Positions 36,776 to 48,620 are shown, counted from the first letter of the stretch. The stretch is DNA of 64,000 bases from Micractinium sp. NFX-FRZ (GCA_029339195.1 JAPTJF010000096.1:62001-126000), one strand, 5' to 3'. Translations and numbers: made by a program. The notes: generated by a model from the letters alone, not told the origin.

Positions 36776-39700
36776 TCATTGCCGCTGCGACTCGCTCCAC
36801 TCGCGCGCATTCTGGAACAGCTGCAGCCAGGGGCCGGGGCTCTTGGCATCCAAGCCCAGCTCGGAGGGGAACCAAGGGTTCTGCCACATCATGAAGCAGC
36901 GCTCCGGGTGCGGCATCATTGCCAGGTGGCGCCCGTCGGGGGAGCACATGGCGGCGATGCCCTCGGGCGAGCCGTTGGGGTTGAAGGGGTACTGGTTGGT
37001 AGGGGAGCCCTCGCTGTCGCAGTACCTGCAAAGGTGGAGTTGCGAGATGGGCGACGCAGCGAGGCGAGGCGTGAAGCGGCAGCAGCGGTGCACGGACGAC
37101 ATCAGGCCCAGTGTAGTCATGACAGGCAGCCCGCGCAGGCCGCTGCCCGCCATTGCACCCGCAGGCACGATCCCAAACCTGGTCTGCCCCAGGTGGCCTG
37201 AATTCTTTCTCAACCCACCTGATGGGCGCCAGGCAGTCCTTCATCACGCGCTGCTTCACCTCCTCGCTGGGGAAGTGCGCCTGGCCCTCGCCGTGCGCGC
37301 ACCACACGCCGATCTGGGCGCCACCCATGCCCCGCAGCATGATGGAGGGGGAGTCCTCCTCGATCCGCACCATGGTCCAGCGGGACTCGAAGCGGCCCGA
37401 GGAGTTGTGCACAAAGCGGGGCTGCACAGCGTCCTCCAGAAGGGCGGCGTCGGCGGGCCCCGTGGCGGGCACCCAGCCCAGCAGCGCCATGAGCTGGCAG
37501 CCGTTGCAGATGCCCAGGGAGAAGGTGTCGGCGCGGGCGTAGAAGGCCTGGAACTGGGCCCACAGGCGGTCGTTGAAGCGGATCGTGCCCGCCCACCCCT
37601 TGGCGCTGTCCATCACGTCGGCGTAGCTGCAGGGGAGGGGCAAGAGGGAGGAATTGGAGTGTTACTTGAGTGGATTTATACCAGTCGGGAGCAAACTGGC
37701 GGACGCAACTGAAGCCGCCTGCTCACAAAGCCGATGCCCTGGAACTGGCCCAGATGATGGAACTGGCCCAAATGACGCCATCCAGGTTGTCAAGAGCACC
37801 AACCCCTTCAGACCGAACGGCAGCACAGCAGCAGTGAACCCATCAGCCTACCTGAACCCTCCCACAAAAACGATGCCCTGGAACTGGTCCAGGGTGACGG
37901 TGCCCGCCAGCAGATCGCTCATGTGCACGTCCCACGGCTCCATGCCCGCAGCGTACACAGCAGCCGCCATCTCGCGGTCGCCGTTGCTGCCCTCCTCACG
38001 GAGGATGGCCACCTTCACCTTGCCTGCAATGGAGGGTGCCAAGGAGAGGGTGTGATGAGATCGACACATGAGCTGAGGTGGGCAAGGTGTGGTGGCGTCA
38101 CAAATGGTGATTGGAAGTTGTGGTGACAGCCCCGACAGCAGGACACCCCGAAGCAGCATGAGGAGTGAAACACGCAGCGTGCATCAGCACTACTACGGCC
38201 CCATATGGGCAGCCACCCAGTCCCGCGCACCGCTGGCCGAGAGCTTGTCTGCAGGGGTCCAGGCGGGGGTGAAGGGCACGCGCCATTGTGGCGCGCGCCG
38301 GGCTGCCAGACCCGACTGCTCCGCCTCCACATTCTCCTCCGCGCACTGCAGCCGCTCCAGCTGGAAAGACGTGGCCTCCCACACGTCGCGCAGCGCAGGC
38401 GTGGTGCCGCTGATCTGCTGCTGCCCGCCCACCGCGATGCTCACTGCATCCGTGGACTGGGTCTTGCCGATGGCCGCGCAGGCCACGCCCGCTGCCTGAT
38501 AGGCAGCCACCACCTCGGCCTCATGCTGGGGAGACACCTCAAGGACCAGGCCAAGCTCCTCAGCAAACAGGGCAGCCATGGGCTCGCTGGCAGGCAGGTC
38601 CACAGACACGCCGCAGTTGCCCGCAAACGCCATCTCCAGCACCTGTGGGCAGGGCGGGGCAGGGCGGGGCAGGTTAGGAGCGCATGTGGGAGAGCAGGGT
38701 CAGTGAGCAAGCGTCCAACACTTGTAGGTAGGCCGGGGAAGGACGGGCGGGTGGGAAGAGGGCACTGAGCATGGTGTGTCCAGAAAGCTGAGCTAGCAAT
38801 GCGCGTGTGCAGCCCTCGGCAACCATCTGGTACGAGAGTAAACATAGACAACTCCACATGCACGTGCAGCCAGATCTGCAGACACGTGGCTTTACAGGCA
38901 ACGCACCGCGGTGACCAGGCCGCCGTCGCTGATGTCGTGCCCCGCCAGCAGCTTGCCCTCCTCCAGCAGCTGCTGGGTCACATTGAAGGCAGACTTGAGG
39001 GTCTTGGGGTCGACATCAGGGGAGGCGTCGCCCACCTGCCGGGACGAGAGTAAAGCGCAGAGAGGGGGGTTGAGGTGGCAGGAAACGGCTGGGTGAGTGC
39101 CCACCAGGATGGGATGCACCAAGGCATGAGCGCCCGGTACGAGCTGTCCTGGTATAGAACAGCATATGACCAGTGCCCTGCCTGCCTGCCTAAGCCAACC
39201 CTCCAGTACGTGGAGACCTGCACCAACAGCACACACACGTGTGCGAGCGCACGCACAACAAACCCGAACCGAATACCGGCATGCAGACCTGTGCCAGCGC
39301 GGAGGCGCCCAGAACGCATTCAAGTATGCGTGTTGCGGTGTAAGGCCCTGCCTTGGCAGCACCAGCAACCCTACCTACTAACAGTTCAGCCCTGCCCACC
39401 TGCATGTAGACCTGCGCCAGCGCGGAGCCGCCCAGGCGGCGCTGCCCTGCTCCCAGGTCGACGTGCAGCAGCGTGGAGGCTCCGGGGGCCTTGAGGTCGG
39501 GGGTGACCACCTTGGTGATGTCGGGGCAGGTGACGTAGGCAGAGACCACCAGGTTGCCCGGGGCCTTGACGGTCTCGTTGCCTGCAGGGGAGGGGAGTGC
39601 AGGAGCCGCTGTGTTAGCATGGCAAAACAGGAGGAGTGGGGGTGATGTAGGCGGAGACCACCAGATTGGCGGGGGCCTTGCCGCCTCAACGCCTGCATCT

Positions 39701-42700
39701 CAAGGGGAGAAGGTGGGGAAGATGGGCCCGAGCGAGCAAGATTTGCTGCTAGGGATCAGCTAGTCTTGTAGTATATTCTGCTGCTACTCGAGACCAGCTA
39801 GCCTTCCACTGATTTGTATTGCTGCCGCCAGTTTTAACGCAGCATCCTGCTTGGACTAGGCTGATTTGATGGCAACCCACCTGCCGCAGCCGCCATGGAC
39901 AGGGAGTCCTTGCCGCCATCCACCGCCACCTCCAGCTCAATCATGGCGTCCCGCAGCGCCACCGCAGCGTCGTACATTGCTGCTCCCTCGCTGTCCATCT
40001 TGGCAGCGTACATCCAGTTCACTGCAACACAAAACGAGGGCACCAAGGCACTTTGCAGCCCAGGGGGCATATGGTGCTTTCGGCAGGGCACACAGTTCAC
40101 AAGCCGGGGAGAGATGCAGGGAGGCACGTGGGGGGATACTCCAAGGTTGGCCTACGAGGGCTGCCCTGTCCATATGCTCTACAGGAGTGACACACACAGG
40201 AGGCGCGCTGCCATACGAAGCTGAGGGGCCATGCAGTTGCCTGCTAACAGGAGGGCTGGGACTCACCGGAGGCCTTGACATCGCGCAGCGCGGTCACGCG
40301 TGCAAACACGAGGTTGGTGAGCGCCTCGCCCAGTGCCAGCCGCGCCATGGCCTTGGGGTCAATCAGGCCCTGCAGCAAGCCAGCCACAAAGGCGCCAAAA
40401 CGCAGAATGAAAGCTCCTGTCGATACGGCAGGCGCCCAGCAAAACGGCTGGACAGCAGGGGCCAACATATAGCAGCAACTTGGCAGTTCATGCCGCCACC
40501 TAGGATCGTGCAGCTGCCTTTCATCAGCGACGGCGCTCACCTTGAGCGGCTGCTCGCCGATGGCGGTTGCTGCGCCGGTGTAGCCAAAGTGTGTCTGCGC
40601 CATGACCGCCACGTCAGAGATGGGCAGCTGCAGGGGGCCGCAGCACTGCTGCTGCGCGATGAGGCCCGTCACGGAGCGGTCCACCTGCGGGTTGAAAGGG
40701 ACGGGAAGAAAAACAGGTGGATAGTGTGTGGGCCCAACTTTAACAACATGATGCAGCCACTCTGCTCTCTGCGTCCTAGCTAGCCCGGTTCCCCGAGGCA
40801 GGCAGGAAGTCTCTGCCCAACAAAGGTTGTGAGGATCACAAGGTCGAAGCAGCACGGACCATACCCTTCGGCCGGTGCTTCACGGAGGCAGCATGCAAGT
40901 CGTGCAATCCCCCTGCCCACCTTGGTTGTGAGGAAGCGCTTCGAGCCGACGCCGGGCAGGCGCAGCACACGGTCCAGCGCCTGGGCAGCGTCCGTGCCAG
41001 CCGGCAGCGACACAGCCGAGGTGGGCTCCGGCTTGCGGTCAAACCTGCCGGGAAGCGGGGACATGGGGGACAGGGTGAAAAGGATGCCAGGAGAAGGGCT
41101 GGACTTGGGCGCATCTTCAAGGCACTCACAAAAGAAAGCTAGACGTGTGTGCAGGACAACGTGCACAGTAGCGGTCCCAGCAGAGCAACTGGCTCACACA
41201 ACGCGCCCGCCCCCCTTCAAGCTTGAATCCGAGCTAGAGGTAAGGTTGGGCATGTCTCTCAGCAGCTTGACCGGGTCCAGCCCCACCGCAACTCAAAGCA
41301 CACGGGCCCAAGCCCAAAACGCCCGGATGCAGCACTCCCACGAAGGTCCGAATCCAAACTCACAGGGTCATGACACACTCAGCCCCAGAGGCACACTATG
41401 AATGCATGTTATATGAAACCTACTTGAATGTCTTGTTGGGCATGTCTCCCAGCACCTTCTCCAAGTCCAAATCCACGGGGGTGGGGGTGCCCTCTGGCGC
41501 GTTGCGGTCCCTGAGCACCACCCGCCCGCTGCCGTCAATGGCGCCAATGACCTGCGCGGCGGGTTTGAGGAAGGGGGGGCGAGTGAGCAGCAGCGGCAGC
41601 AGCGGCGACAGCGACAGCAGCAGCCACAGTAGAAGCTGGGGCAGCCATGCCACTACATGTTTGGCACCATACCAACAGCTGCTGCTGCTGGCAGCATCAA
41701 GCGTGTGCCCGTAACCCAACTTCTCCTAATCCCCCCCCCCCCCCCCCCCCCTCCCCCTTTGCGCATGACGCAAGGCTGTCCTATAAAATGGGCTCAAGCA
41801 GAGGACGGGCCTCCCCTTCTCCCATCCGTATCCCAACACCAACTCAGTTGCCTCTTTGAAGCACCTGCATGAGGCAGCGCTCGCGCTCGCAGATGGACTC
41901 CAGCAGGGCGCGTGCCTCGGGCTTGATCAGCAGGCAGTCGTTCTCCTGGTACTCGGCACCCCAGATCTCCAGCACGCTCAGCGTCTGCGGTGGTGGGGAG
42001 GAAGGTGTAGGCATGCGAGCGGTTAGCGCCCCAATCACCTCCCCTTCTTGATGTCAGCAGGGTCAGGTCAGTCGATAAAATCAACTTTCCCACACCGCCA
42101 GCATCCCGAGCTGTAGAAGTACCTGATCGCCCAGCTTGATGGCGCGCACGTCAATCTCCGCACCCAGCGGGTAGATGATCTCCTTGACCACGTTGCAGTT
42201 GCCGCCCGCGCCCTGCAGGGGAGGGGCAGCGGAGGGCGATATTTCGTGGCAAGGGGTTAACAAAACGCAGATGGCGCATCAGGGAGGCAGGGCCCCGCGC
42301 CGCGTGCTCCTTGAGACTGCGGCATCCTCTTACCCGCCGCCGCCGATCAATTTTTGGCTCATGACCTCAACATAAAGCTCAGAACCACGGCGCACCTGGT
42401 CGTGGATCTGCTCAATAGGGTTCTTCTCCCCCAGCTCCACGCAGGCGCGCACCACGCGCCACAGCTTCTGGGACACCTCCGCATCGCCGCGCTGCACGCA
42501 GAGGGACAAAAGCAACGAGAACCTGGGTTTGTTTGCACGAGCCACAGCCTCTGAGACTTCTCCACGCTATCGCACGGCACGCAGCACGAGCAGGCTGAGG
42601 GCCAGCAGCACAAGGTGAGGACACAGGCTTGCTAGTCTCAACAGCAGTGGTGCCGCCAGCAGCAGTCTGCCAAACAAGCTGTGCAACCACCCCCTTGTCT

Positions 42701-45700
42701 GGGCTGCGCCCTGCATGGCAAGCGGGCCACCACAGCAGCGCGCACGCCAGCCAGGCAGCCAGGCAGCCAACCGTCCTTACGACACTAGTAAACATGCAAC
42801 CACTGCACCCAACCACTGCACATGACCACCTGCACGGCATTGAAGTCGAGGTCTGCCGAGTTGGAGCCGGAGGGGACGGAGGAAGCGGCGCCGCCGCCCA
42901 TGCCAATGCGGTACGCGGGGCCGCCAATCTTGACCACCAGCATGCCCAGGTCCGGGTCGTTCTTGTACAGGTGGCTGTGGTCGATCTGGCCCAGGCCACC
43001 GCTGCAGGAGCGGAATCGGGGGGAGAGTCGGAAGGGAAAGGGAGGTGAGACAGAGTGGGCAGAAGGTAGCGTAGGCTGAAAACGTTTGTACAGGGTGGTT
43101 GTGGTGGTTCTGGGCCAGGCTGCCGCTCCGAGTCCAAATAAATTGTTTCTAGGTCAAAATGCCAGGGCTAGAGGGCTGCGAGCATGCGCTGCACGGGTCA
43201 ACCCGCTGCTGGCTGTTTGCGTACTTGGTGTCACACATTGATTTGCTGTGAGACAGACTGTTGGGCGACACCCAGCCAGAAAGAGTGAGCAGAACATGCA
43301 CATGCAAGCACAGCCAAGGCCAGGCAGGATTCCGAACCAACCAAGGAAGCACGCAGGCAAGCGCACCTGAACATGATGGGCTTGATCCACTCGCGGCGCT
43401 CGCCGCCGGGCATGCGCTGCCCAAAGGTGCGCGTGTAGCCGCACACCAGCGGCTCCCCAAACTTGTTGCCATAGTCGGAGGCGCCGTTGGAGGCGTCAAT
43501 CAAAATCTGGAGCGGCGGCGCCAGGCTGGCGGGGTACTCAAACGACTTGTCCTCCCAGGGAAGCTCGTAGCTGCAGGGGAGAGCACGGGGTGGTGGCAGG
43601 GGATGGCATCAGGGGGGATGGTTATTAACAAGGCTGCGAAGGGCAGCAGGGCAGACATCCTTTGGACAGGTGTAGCCAAACAGCTAGCCCTGCCTCTGAA
43701 AGGGAATTTCCCAGCTCTCCGCCTCTTCACGCACCCTCCATCTCAGCCCCGCATCACCCCACACACCCGTCCATGTGCAGGTTGCCCACGCAGTAGCCTG
43801 CGGTGGCCGCTCCCATGATGGAACCGATTCCGGTGGCATGGGTGTCGCGGATGCGCCCGCCTGCGCCGGTTTCGGCGCCTGGGTAGGGCGCCACAGCGCA
43901 GGGGAAGTTGTGGGTCTCGGCGGTCAGCAGCACGTCCCAGTCGCGCGCCTGCAGGAAGGTGGCGCTCGAATTTGTTGGAGGTTGGAACAAAATTCAGGCC
44001 ATGGTGCAGGCAACTGTATGGCTCTCTGCTGCGAGCATCCTGCACAAAAACACACGATTGCTGAGCAGGGAGTATGCAGCAGCACCAGTACGCGCAATGG
44101 GCAGAAAGAACAAGGGTGCAGCACAGAGAAGTGCTGCACGAAAAGTGCAGAGTCCTGCCCAGCAGCAAAGCAGGCTGCCGCACTCCCAAGCCAGCGCCAC
44201 AGTGCACCCCTGCGAGCGTTGTTTGCCGGCTTGCCTGCGGCTCCAGCGCGGCGGGGCCGCCGGGGGTCGTGGGCAGCACGGGGGTGACGGGCCCTCCGCG
44301 AATCGCGGACGAGTTGTCCTTGAACCCGATCACAGAGTTGCCCTTGTTCACATCCAGCGTGGACTTGACAATGTCAAACAGATTGTCTGGCATCTTCTCG
44401 CCGTCCACAAACAGGTCAGCCTTGAAGAACCAGTGCCTGCACACAGGCAAGCCAGCAGACGGGATGCCAATTTAAAAGACAACCGGTGCAGACGGGCGTG
44501 GCAGGTACGAGTGTTGTCAGGCATGGCGCCGCTGCCGCTGCCGCCACACTGCCTGCCTTTTGCGCTGCGCCAGGTTGGGCAAGCATACAAGCCTCTGCGT
44601 GTTTGTTCTTCCGCCCCCACCCACCGGCTGTGCTCCGAGTTGGACTGGGCAATGTCAAAGAGCTCCACGTTTGTGGGGTTGCGCTTCATCTCCTCCCGGA
44701 ACATGTTGGTGTAGTAGTCCAGGTCCCACTCGTCAAACGCCAGCCCCATCTCCTGCACAGTGTACAGATAAGAGGACAACCAAATTCGAGCAATTGGGAA
44801 AAAAGCTACTGTTCGATGTCCTGCAGTAGCATGGACCCACCATTTCGGGCAATGTCTTCCACAGCTGAGCCCCGTATGTACCGCGTGGGTTGACTTGCAA
44901 AGCACCCTAATCTGCCTCCTCTCTACTTAGCTGGGCCTGTTGGGTGCACTTGCTGTACCCCTGCCCTTCCGTAGACGGAACCACCAGCCTCCATTCACCC
45001 TCCAAATCACTATTCAACTGGCCTGCGCACAGAGCACAGCATCCCTGCCATGGCACCCCTGGGCCTCCTCCCTTGCCACCCCCCTGCCTGCCAACGCATC
45101 CTGCACCGCGGTAAAGGAAACTGACCTTGTTGATGGCCTCCAGCGCGGCGCGCCCCTGCTCCATCACGGGGATGGTGGTCACGGGTGCGGGCACCATGTC
45201 GCTGGCAAAGGAGGTCAGGGCAGTGGGGTACACCTGCTCCGTCATGCGGTCGTGCACCAGGGCAGCAAACTTGGCGCGCTCCTCGGGGGACAGCGGGGCG
45301 GAGCCCTTGAGCAGGTAGCGGCGGGACACCTCGATGCGGTCCACCTGGGAAGGAAGAGGGGAGAGAGGCAAGCGGGGAAGGGGGGAAAGGAGTAGGGCTG
45401 CTTAGCAGCGTGATGGCTCACCCACGCCCAGGCTAAGAGCTCAGCAACGCCAGGCATCACGCTGCACCCAGCAAGCGCCGCCAGATCTTGAGGACGGGCC
45501 TGGAAGCGACGGGATTGTCAGTCAGCTGGGCTTGATTAGGCCCCACAATAACTGGGCCATGTAGCCAGCCAGCTGGGCTTGATTAGGTCCCACCTTGGAG
45601 AGGCCGCATGAGGAGCAGATGGAGAGGGCGTTGGCGCACCAGGCAGTGCTGAAGCTCATGCGGGGGCCGACCTGCCAGGGCGGGGGCGGGGTAGGGGCGG

Positions 45701-47329
45701 GTGGACGAGAGGCCGGAACCGTCAGTGTGGGAGAGGTGCGGAGTGCGAAGGCCGTGAAAGAGCATGCAGATGCGATGCGGGATGCTTGAGCATGCGGGTG
45801 TGTACACTAATGCAAAGATGGCATGGGTGGGATACCCTTGCAGGCTCCTTTTCCGTGGAACCCACATCCACAGTGGCGTCGTCGGCGCCATTCGTCCACC
45901 CGCCAAGGAGCAGCAAGAGAACACAACAGCCCACTGAATCGGCCTGAGCACACCTCCACAATGGCGTCGTTGGCACCCACAGAGGGGAACTCTGTGCCGG
46001 CGGTGAGCAGCTCCGGCTCAAAAGTCTCACGCAGCAGCCAGGCCAGCGTCTCCGCCTCCTCCGCTGTCAGAGGTGCGGTGGTGGAGATGTTGTAGCACTG
46101 CGGGGCAGGGTAGCAGGCGGGTCACGTGGATGTTGGAGTGTGTGCTATACACACTGCACCCACTGCACCGAGGAAAGGCACGGGCAGGGCAGGGCAGAGC
46201 AGCAGCAAGGCAGCGTGTGGGGCGCCAGGAGGAGCGCCCAGGAGGTGCCAGGGAGGGCAAGAGGCGACTGCGGCATGTCCAGTGCACATTTTCCCGGGGC
46301 TGCTGGAGGTGCATTGCAGCCAGTGAGCAAGCGGACAGAGGTGGCATGCAACCTGGGCAACCGGCCCACTCACCAGCTCAGCATCGATGCCCACAATGCT
46401 CTTTGAGGCCTTTTCCTGTGCCTACAGTACATCAAGGCAGTAACAGTAGCGACATCGTCAGCCGGTGGGGCAAAGGGGGTCATATGTGCATGCTTGGGAA
46501 GCTGGCAGCAATATGCATGCATGCAACCAGCCGGACGGCAGGTAGAAGTGTTTATGGTGTTCCTGCGTGTGCGTCTGCTCCTGCTGTGCTCTGAATGACA
46601 AGCTGCAGCAGCAGGCGCGCACCTTGCGCAGCAGGGTCTTGGCCTTGGACGTGGTCAGCCCTGGGTAGCGATACAGCTGCACCACGCCGCTGCCGGTCTG
46701 CTGCAGCGTTTGCTGGGGAGCCGAGCCCTGCGCGGCGGGGCGCTGCAGATGGGCGGGAGATGACAGTGAGCACGGCTTGCTGTGCCCATCAGGCCCGCTA
46801 ATGTCAATGCCAGAAAACAGACCTTCCTGTGTTATGACTTGATCAGAGAAGTAATCCTGAAGCATGCTGGCAAAAGGTAGCAGCCCAAAGCAAGGCGTCC
46901 AACCAACGTACCGAGGGCGTCTGGACCGCCTGCGTCGTCATGCCACTGCGGGCGGCACGGGCCTGCCGCCGTGGCGTTCCCACAATTTGCTGGCCTGCAG
47001 GCGTCCCAAACGAGGTGTAGTGAGTCCGATGCATTGGTGTGCAGGCTGATGAGAGAGGGCTGATACGACCTGAGCGGGTGGGCAGGTGACGGCAGGCAGC
47101 AGGAACCCCAGCCGCCGCGCGCACCACTCAGGAAGACGGCACCCTTCGCCAGCGCCGCAGCGTGTGGTGCGCCCACGCGGGAGGCATTGCGGCGGACATT
47201 GGGCCTGCATAGAGCAGCAGGGGCGTGAACATGCATGAGAGCTCACAACGTGAACGGGATTGTGGCGAAAAGCGAAGCGCTCACCATTCCAATGCCATTG
47301 ATGTCATTCCCTGCTCACCCGGCAGCCAT
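36776..47329 (-). CDS. PUR4: Phosphoribosylformylglycinamidine (FGAM) synthase, probably plastidial
   Basis: Twenty-seven exons from an 11-nt first coding exon (47319-47329) to 36776-37025; others include 47125-47204, 46912-46994, 46623-46742, 45954-46097, 45126-45344, 44625-44752, 44235-44436, 43767-43948, 43367-43570, 42830-43002, 41865-41984, 41424-41551, 40921-41044, 40541-40684, 39881-40021, 39400-39581, 38907-39035, 38231-38642, 37852-38023 and 37219-37626. About 1,387 residues. It converts FGAR plus glutamine plus ATP to FGAM, the fourth step of de novo purine synthesis. Signatures are AQSNSEHSRHWFF, TAETHNFPCAVAPYPGAETG, GGPAYRIGMGGGAASS, AGHDISDGGL, and a C-terminal class I amidotransferase with nucleophile Cys1209 (LGICNGCQLMALLGW) and MMPHPERCF. 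The first 75 residues are Arg/Ala/Ser-rich, like a transit peptide. Intron 10 has a GC donor. Confidence 0.97.
37717..37785 (-). repeat. Degenerate copy of the 3' part of FGAM synthase exon 25, in intron 25
   Basis: Plus-strand CGATGCCCTGGAACTGG at about 37731-37747 repeats the same bases in exon 25 (37870-37886). Flanking similarity is about 84% by eye over 43 bases. A second partial copy (TGGAACTGGCCCA) follows directly. Confidence 0.8.
39277..39312 (-). repeat. Degenerate copy of the 3' edge of FGAM synthase exon 22, in intron 22
   Basis: GCATGCAGACCTGTGCCAGC at about 39279 repeats GCATGTAGACCTGCGCCAGC at 39402-39421. The exon there encodes SALAQVYMQ; the copy would read SALAQVCMP. A fainter third copy starts near 39208. 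Confidence 0.82.
39641..39698 (-). repeat. Degenerate copy of the 5' edge of FGAM synthase exon 22, in intron 21
   Basis: GGTGATGTAGGCGGAGACCA onward repeats GGTGACGTAGGCAGAGACCA at 39530-39549 and runs to a CCTGCAT that mirrors the real acceptor CCTGCAG at 39581-39587. About 85% identical by eye over 58 bases. With the copy at 39277 it flanks exon 22 on both sides. Confidence 0.87.
41245..41286 (-). repeat. Degenerate copy of the 3' part of FGAM synthase exon 17, in intron 17
   Basis: GTTGGGCATGTCTCTCAGCA repeats GTTGGGCATGTCTCCCAGCA of exon 17 (about 41435-41454), and similarity continues for 42 bases (about 78%). The exon encodes LEKVLGDMPN at this spot. Confidence 0.78.
41731..41751 (+). 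repeat. Poly-C tract in FGAM synthase intron 16
   Basis: A run of about 21 C (plus strand), then TCCCCC. Read on the gene's strand it is poly-G. Its length is likely to be uncertain in any assembly. Confidence 0.9.
43086..43129 (-). repeat. Degenerate copy of the 5' edge of FGAM synthase exon 13, in intron 12
   Basis: TTGTACAGGGTGGTTGTGGT with its flank repeats TTGTACAGGTGGCTGTGGTC at 42964-42983, through GGCCAGGC..CCGCT next to the exon 13 acceptor at 43002. About 84% by eye over 48 bases. Confidence 0.82.
45518..45593 (-). repeat. Tandem copy of the donor-side flank of FGAM synthase exon 7
   Basis: CAGCTGGGCTTGATTAGG occurs at about 45522 and 45570, each followed by C/TCCCAC (GTGGGA or GTGGGG donor on the gene's strand). 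The second copy is the real donor flank of exon 7. The unit is about 48 bp. Confidence 0.75.
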
Positions 47330-47629
47330 GCTGCTGCACACCAGCCCGCCAGACGCCATAGTGCAGGCGCTCATCGCGTCCTGCTCGGAGACACTTCCTT
47401 GAAGGGGAGGAGCGGATCCCCCAGTGCTGATGCACCGATTGCGCGGTCTGCAGGTCGCTCGCCAGGGTTCTTTCGATTACCTGTGCCAGCTGTGCCAGAG
47501 TGGCGGTCGCGCACTCAAAATAGTGAATGCCTGTGGCGCCTGTTCGATTGCTCAGAATCGCGGTGCATTGCCATCAACGTTCAGAAGAAAGAACGTTGGG
47601 CCGGGCTTGAACAATAGACACTGCCTCCA
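47330..47629. promoter_or_regulatory. Divergent intergenic region, FGAM synthase gene / small coiled-coil gene
   Basis: 300 bases between two start codons on opposite strands, the tightest head-to-head pair in the window. A shared promoter is likely from layout. No specific motif is claimed. Confidence 0.5.
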
Positions 47630-48620
47630 ATGTCGCACCCTCTGCTCGACTATTTGCCCCTTAGCAAGGCATCCACCAACTTCGCCGAGCTAGCAGACAC
47701 CCTGGCCCAGGTGACAGCGGCCCTACGCCTGAGGGACACCCGACCGGCAGCATTGACGGCGGCGGCGCTGGCGGCGGCCGCTGGCGCGCACAGGGCGCAG
47801 GATGAGGAGGTGCGCCGGACAGTGAGGTCCACGTGCGGCTGGCCGCATCATACAGTTGCACGTTATTGGTGGCCTCTCATTATCGTGCGTTTCTGCACCT
47901 AGCCTGCAAATTGCTCAGCTGCTTGCCTTCCCGCCGCCGTTGCCCCCCTTGCACTGATAGGAGGCGGCCTTTGAGGCCAGCACCCACCTGGCGGCACAGA
48001 CAGCAGCAGCACGGATAGTGCTGGAGCAGCTGGAGGAGCTGACGGCATCCCTGGATGCCGCAGCGGGGTGCTTGGCGGAGGAGGCGCGCACCCACACTGA
48101 CATAGCGGCTGCCAAGCAGGCCAAGACGAGCAAGTACAAGGAGCAGCAGCGTCAGCTACAGGAGAAACTGCAGGCTGTTGGGTGCTGCCCAGAGGTGCGA
48201 GGGCAGACGGCGGGTTTACATGGCGGGGAAGTGGGGCATGCAGTCGGGGCTTGAGGAGCGCTGGCTGTGTGGCTGCCCGCTGTGGCGCGCATGCTGGCCC
48301 TTTGTCTCTGCACACGTGCCGTTCCTGCTCTCCTCTGCTCACTGGCCCCGCCCCTCCTCCGATGTATTTGCCCCTCCCTGCCGCCCATGACCCCTACGCC
48401 CTCCCACGCATGCGTGCAGTTGAACCAGGCGCACCTGCACGCACTTGGACGAAAGCGCACCCGTGTGCTGGCTGAGGTGCACAAGGCACAGGCGGAGCTG
48501 GAGCGGTTCCAGGGGCTGCCTGCAGATACAGTGGCAGCCAAGGCGGCGACGCTGGAAAAGCGGCAGGAGCTTGAGCGGCTGCGAGCGCGGCTGCAGGAGC
48601 ACTTGACTGCGATGCAGTAG
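47630..48620 (+). CDS. Small coiled-coil protein, possible HAUS/augmin subunit 1
   Basis: Three exons in phase 0: 47630-47809, 47961-48194, 48420-48620; 204 residues starting MSHPLLDYLPLSK. The second and third exons are mostly helical (HTDIAAAKQAKTSKYKEQQR; AVHKAQAELERFQGLPAD region). The order of a KYKEQQRQLQ-like helix, then AVGCCPEL, then FQGLPADTVAAKAATLEKRQ resembles the C-terminal half of plant augmin subunit 1 (…YQDLPPDKALA…). Augmin recruits gamma-tubulin to existing microtubules. The protein is shorter than plant AUG1 (about 300 residues), so either the N-terminus is reduced or upstream exons are missing. The similarity is weak and made from memory; the alternative is an unrelated coiled-coil protein. 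Confidence 0.5.

Noticed and set aside
36843..37712. 289-codon open frame on the plus strand
   Set aside because: Antisense to the highly conserved amidotransferase exons of FGAM synthase.
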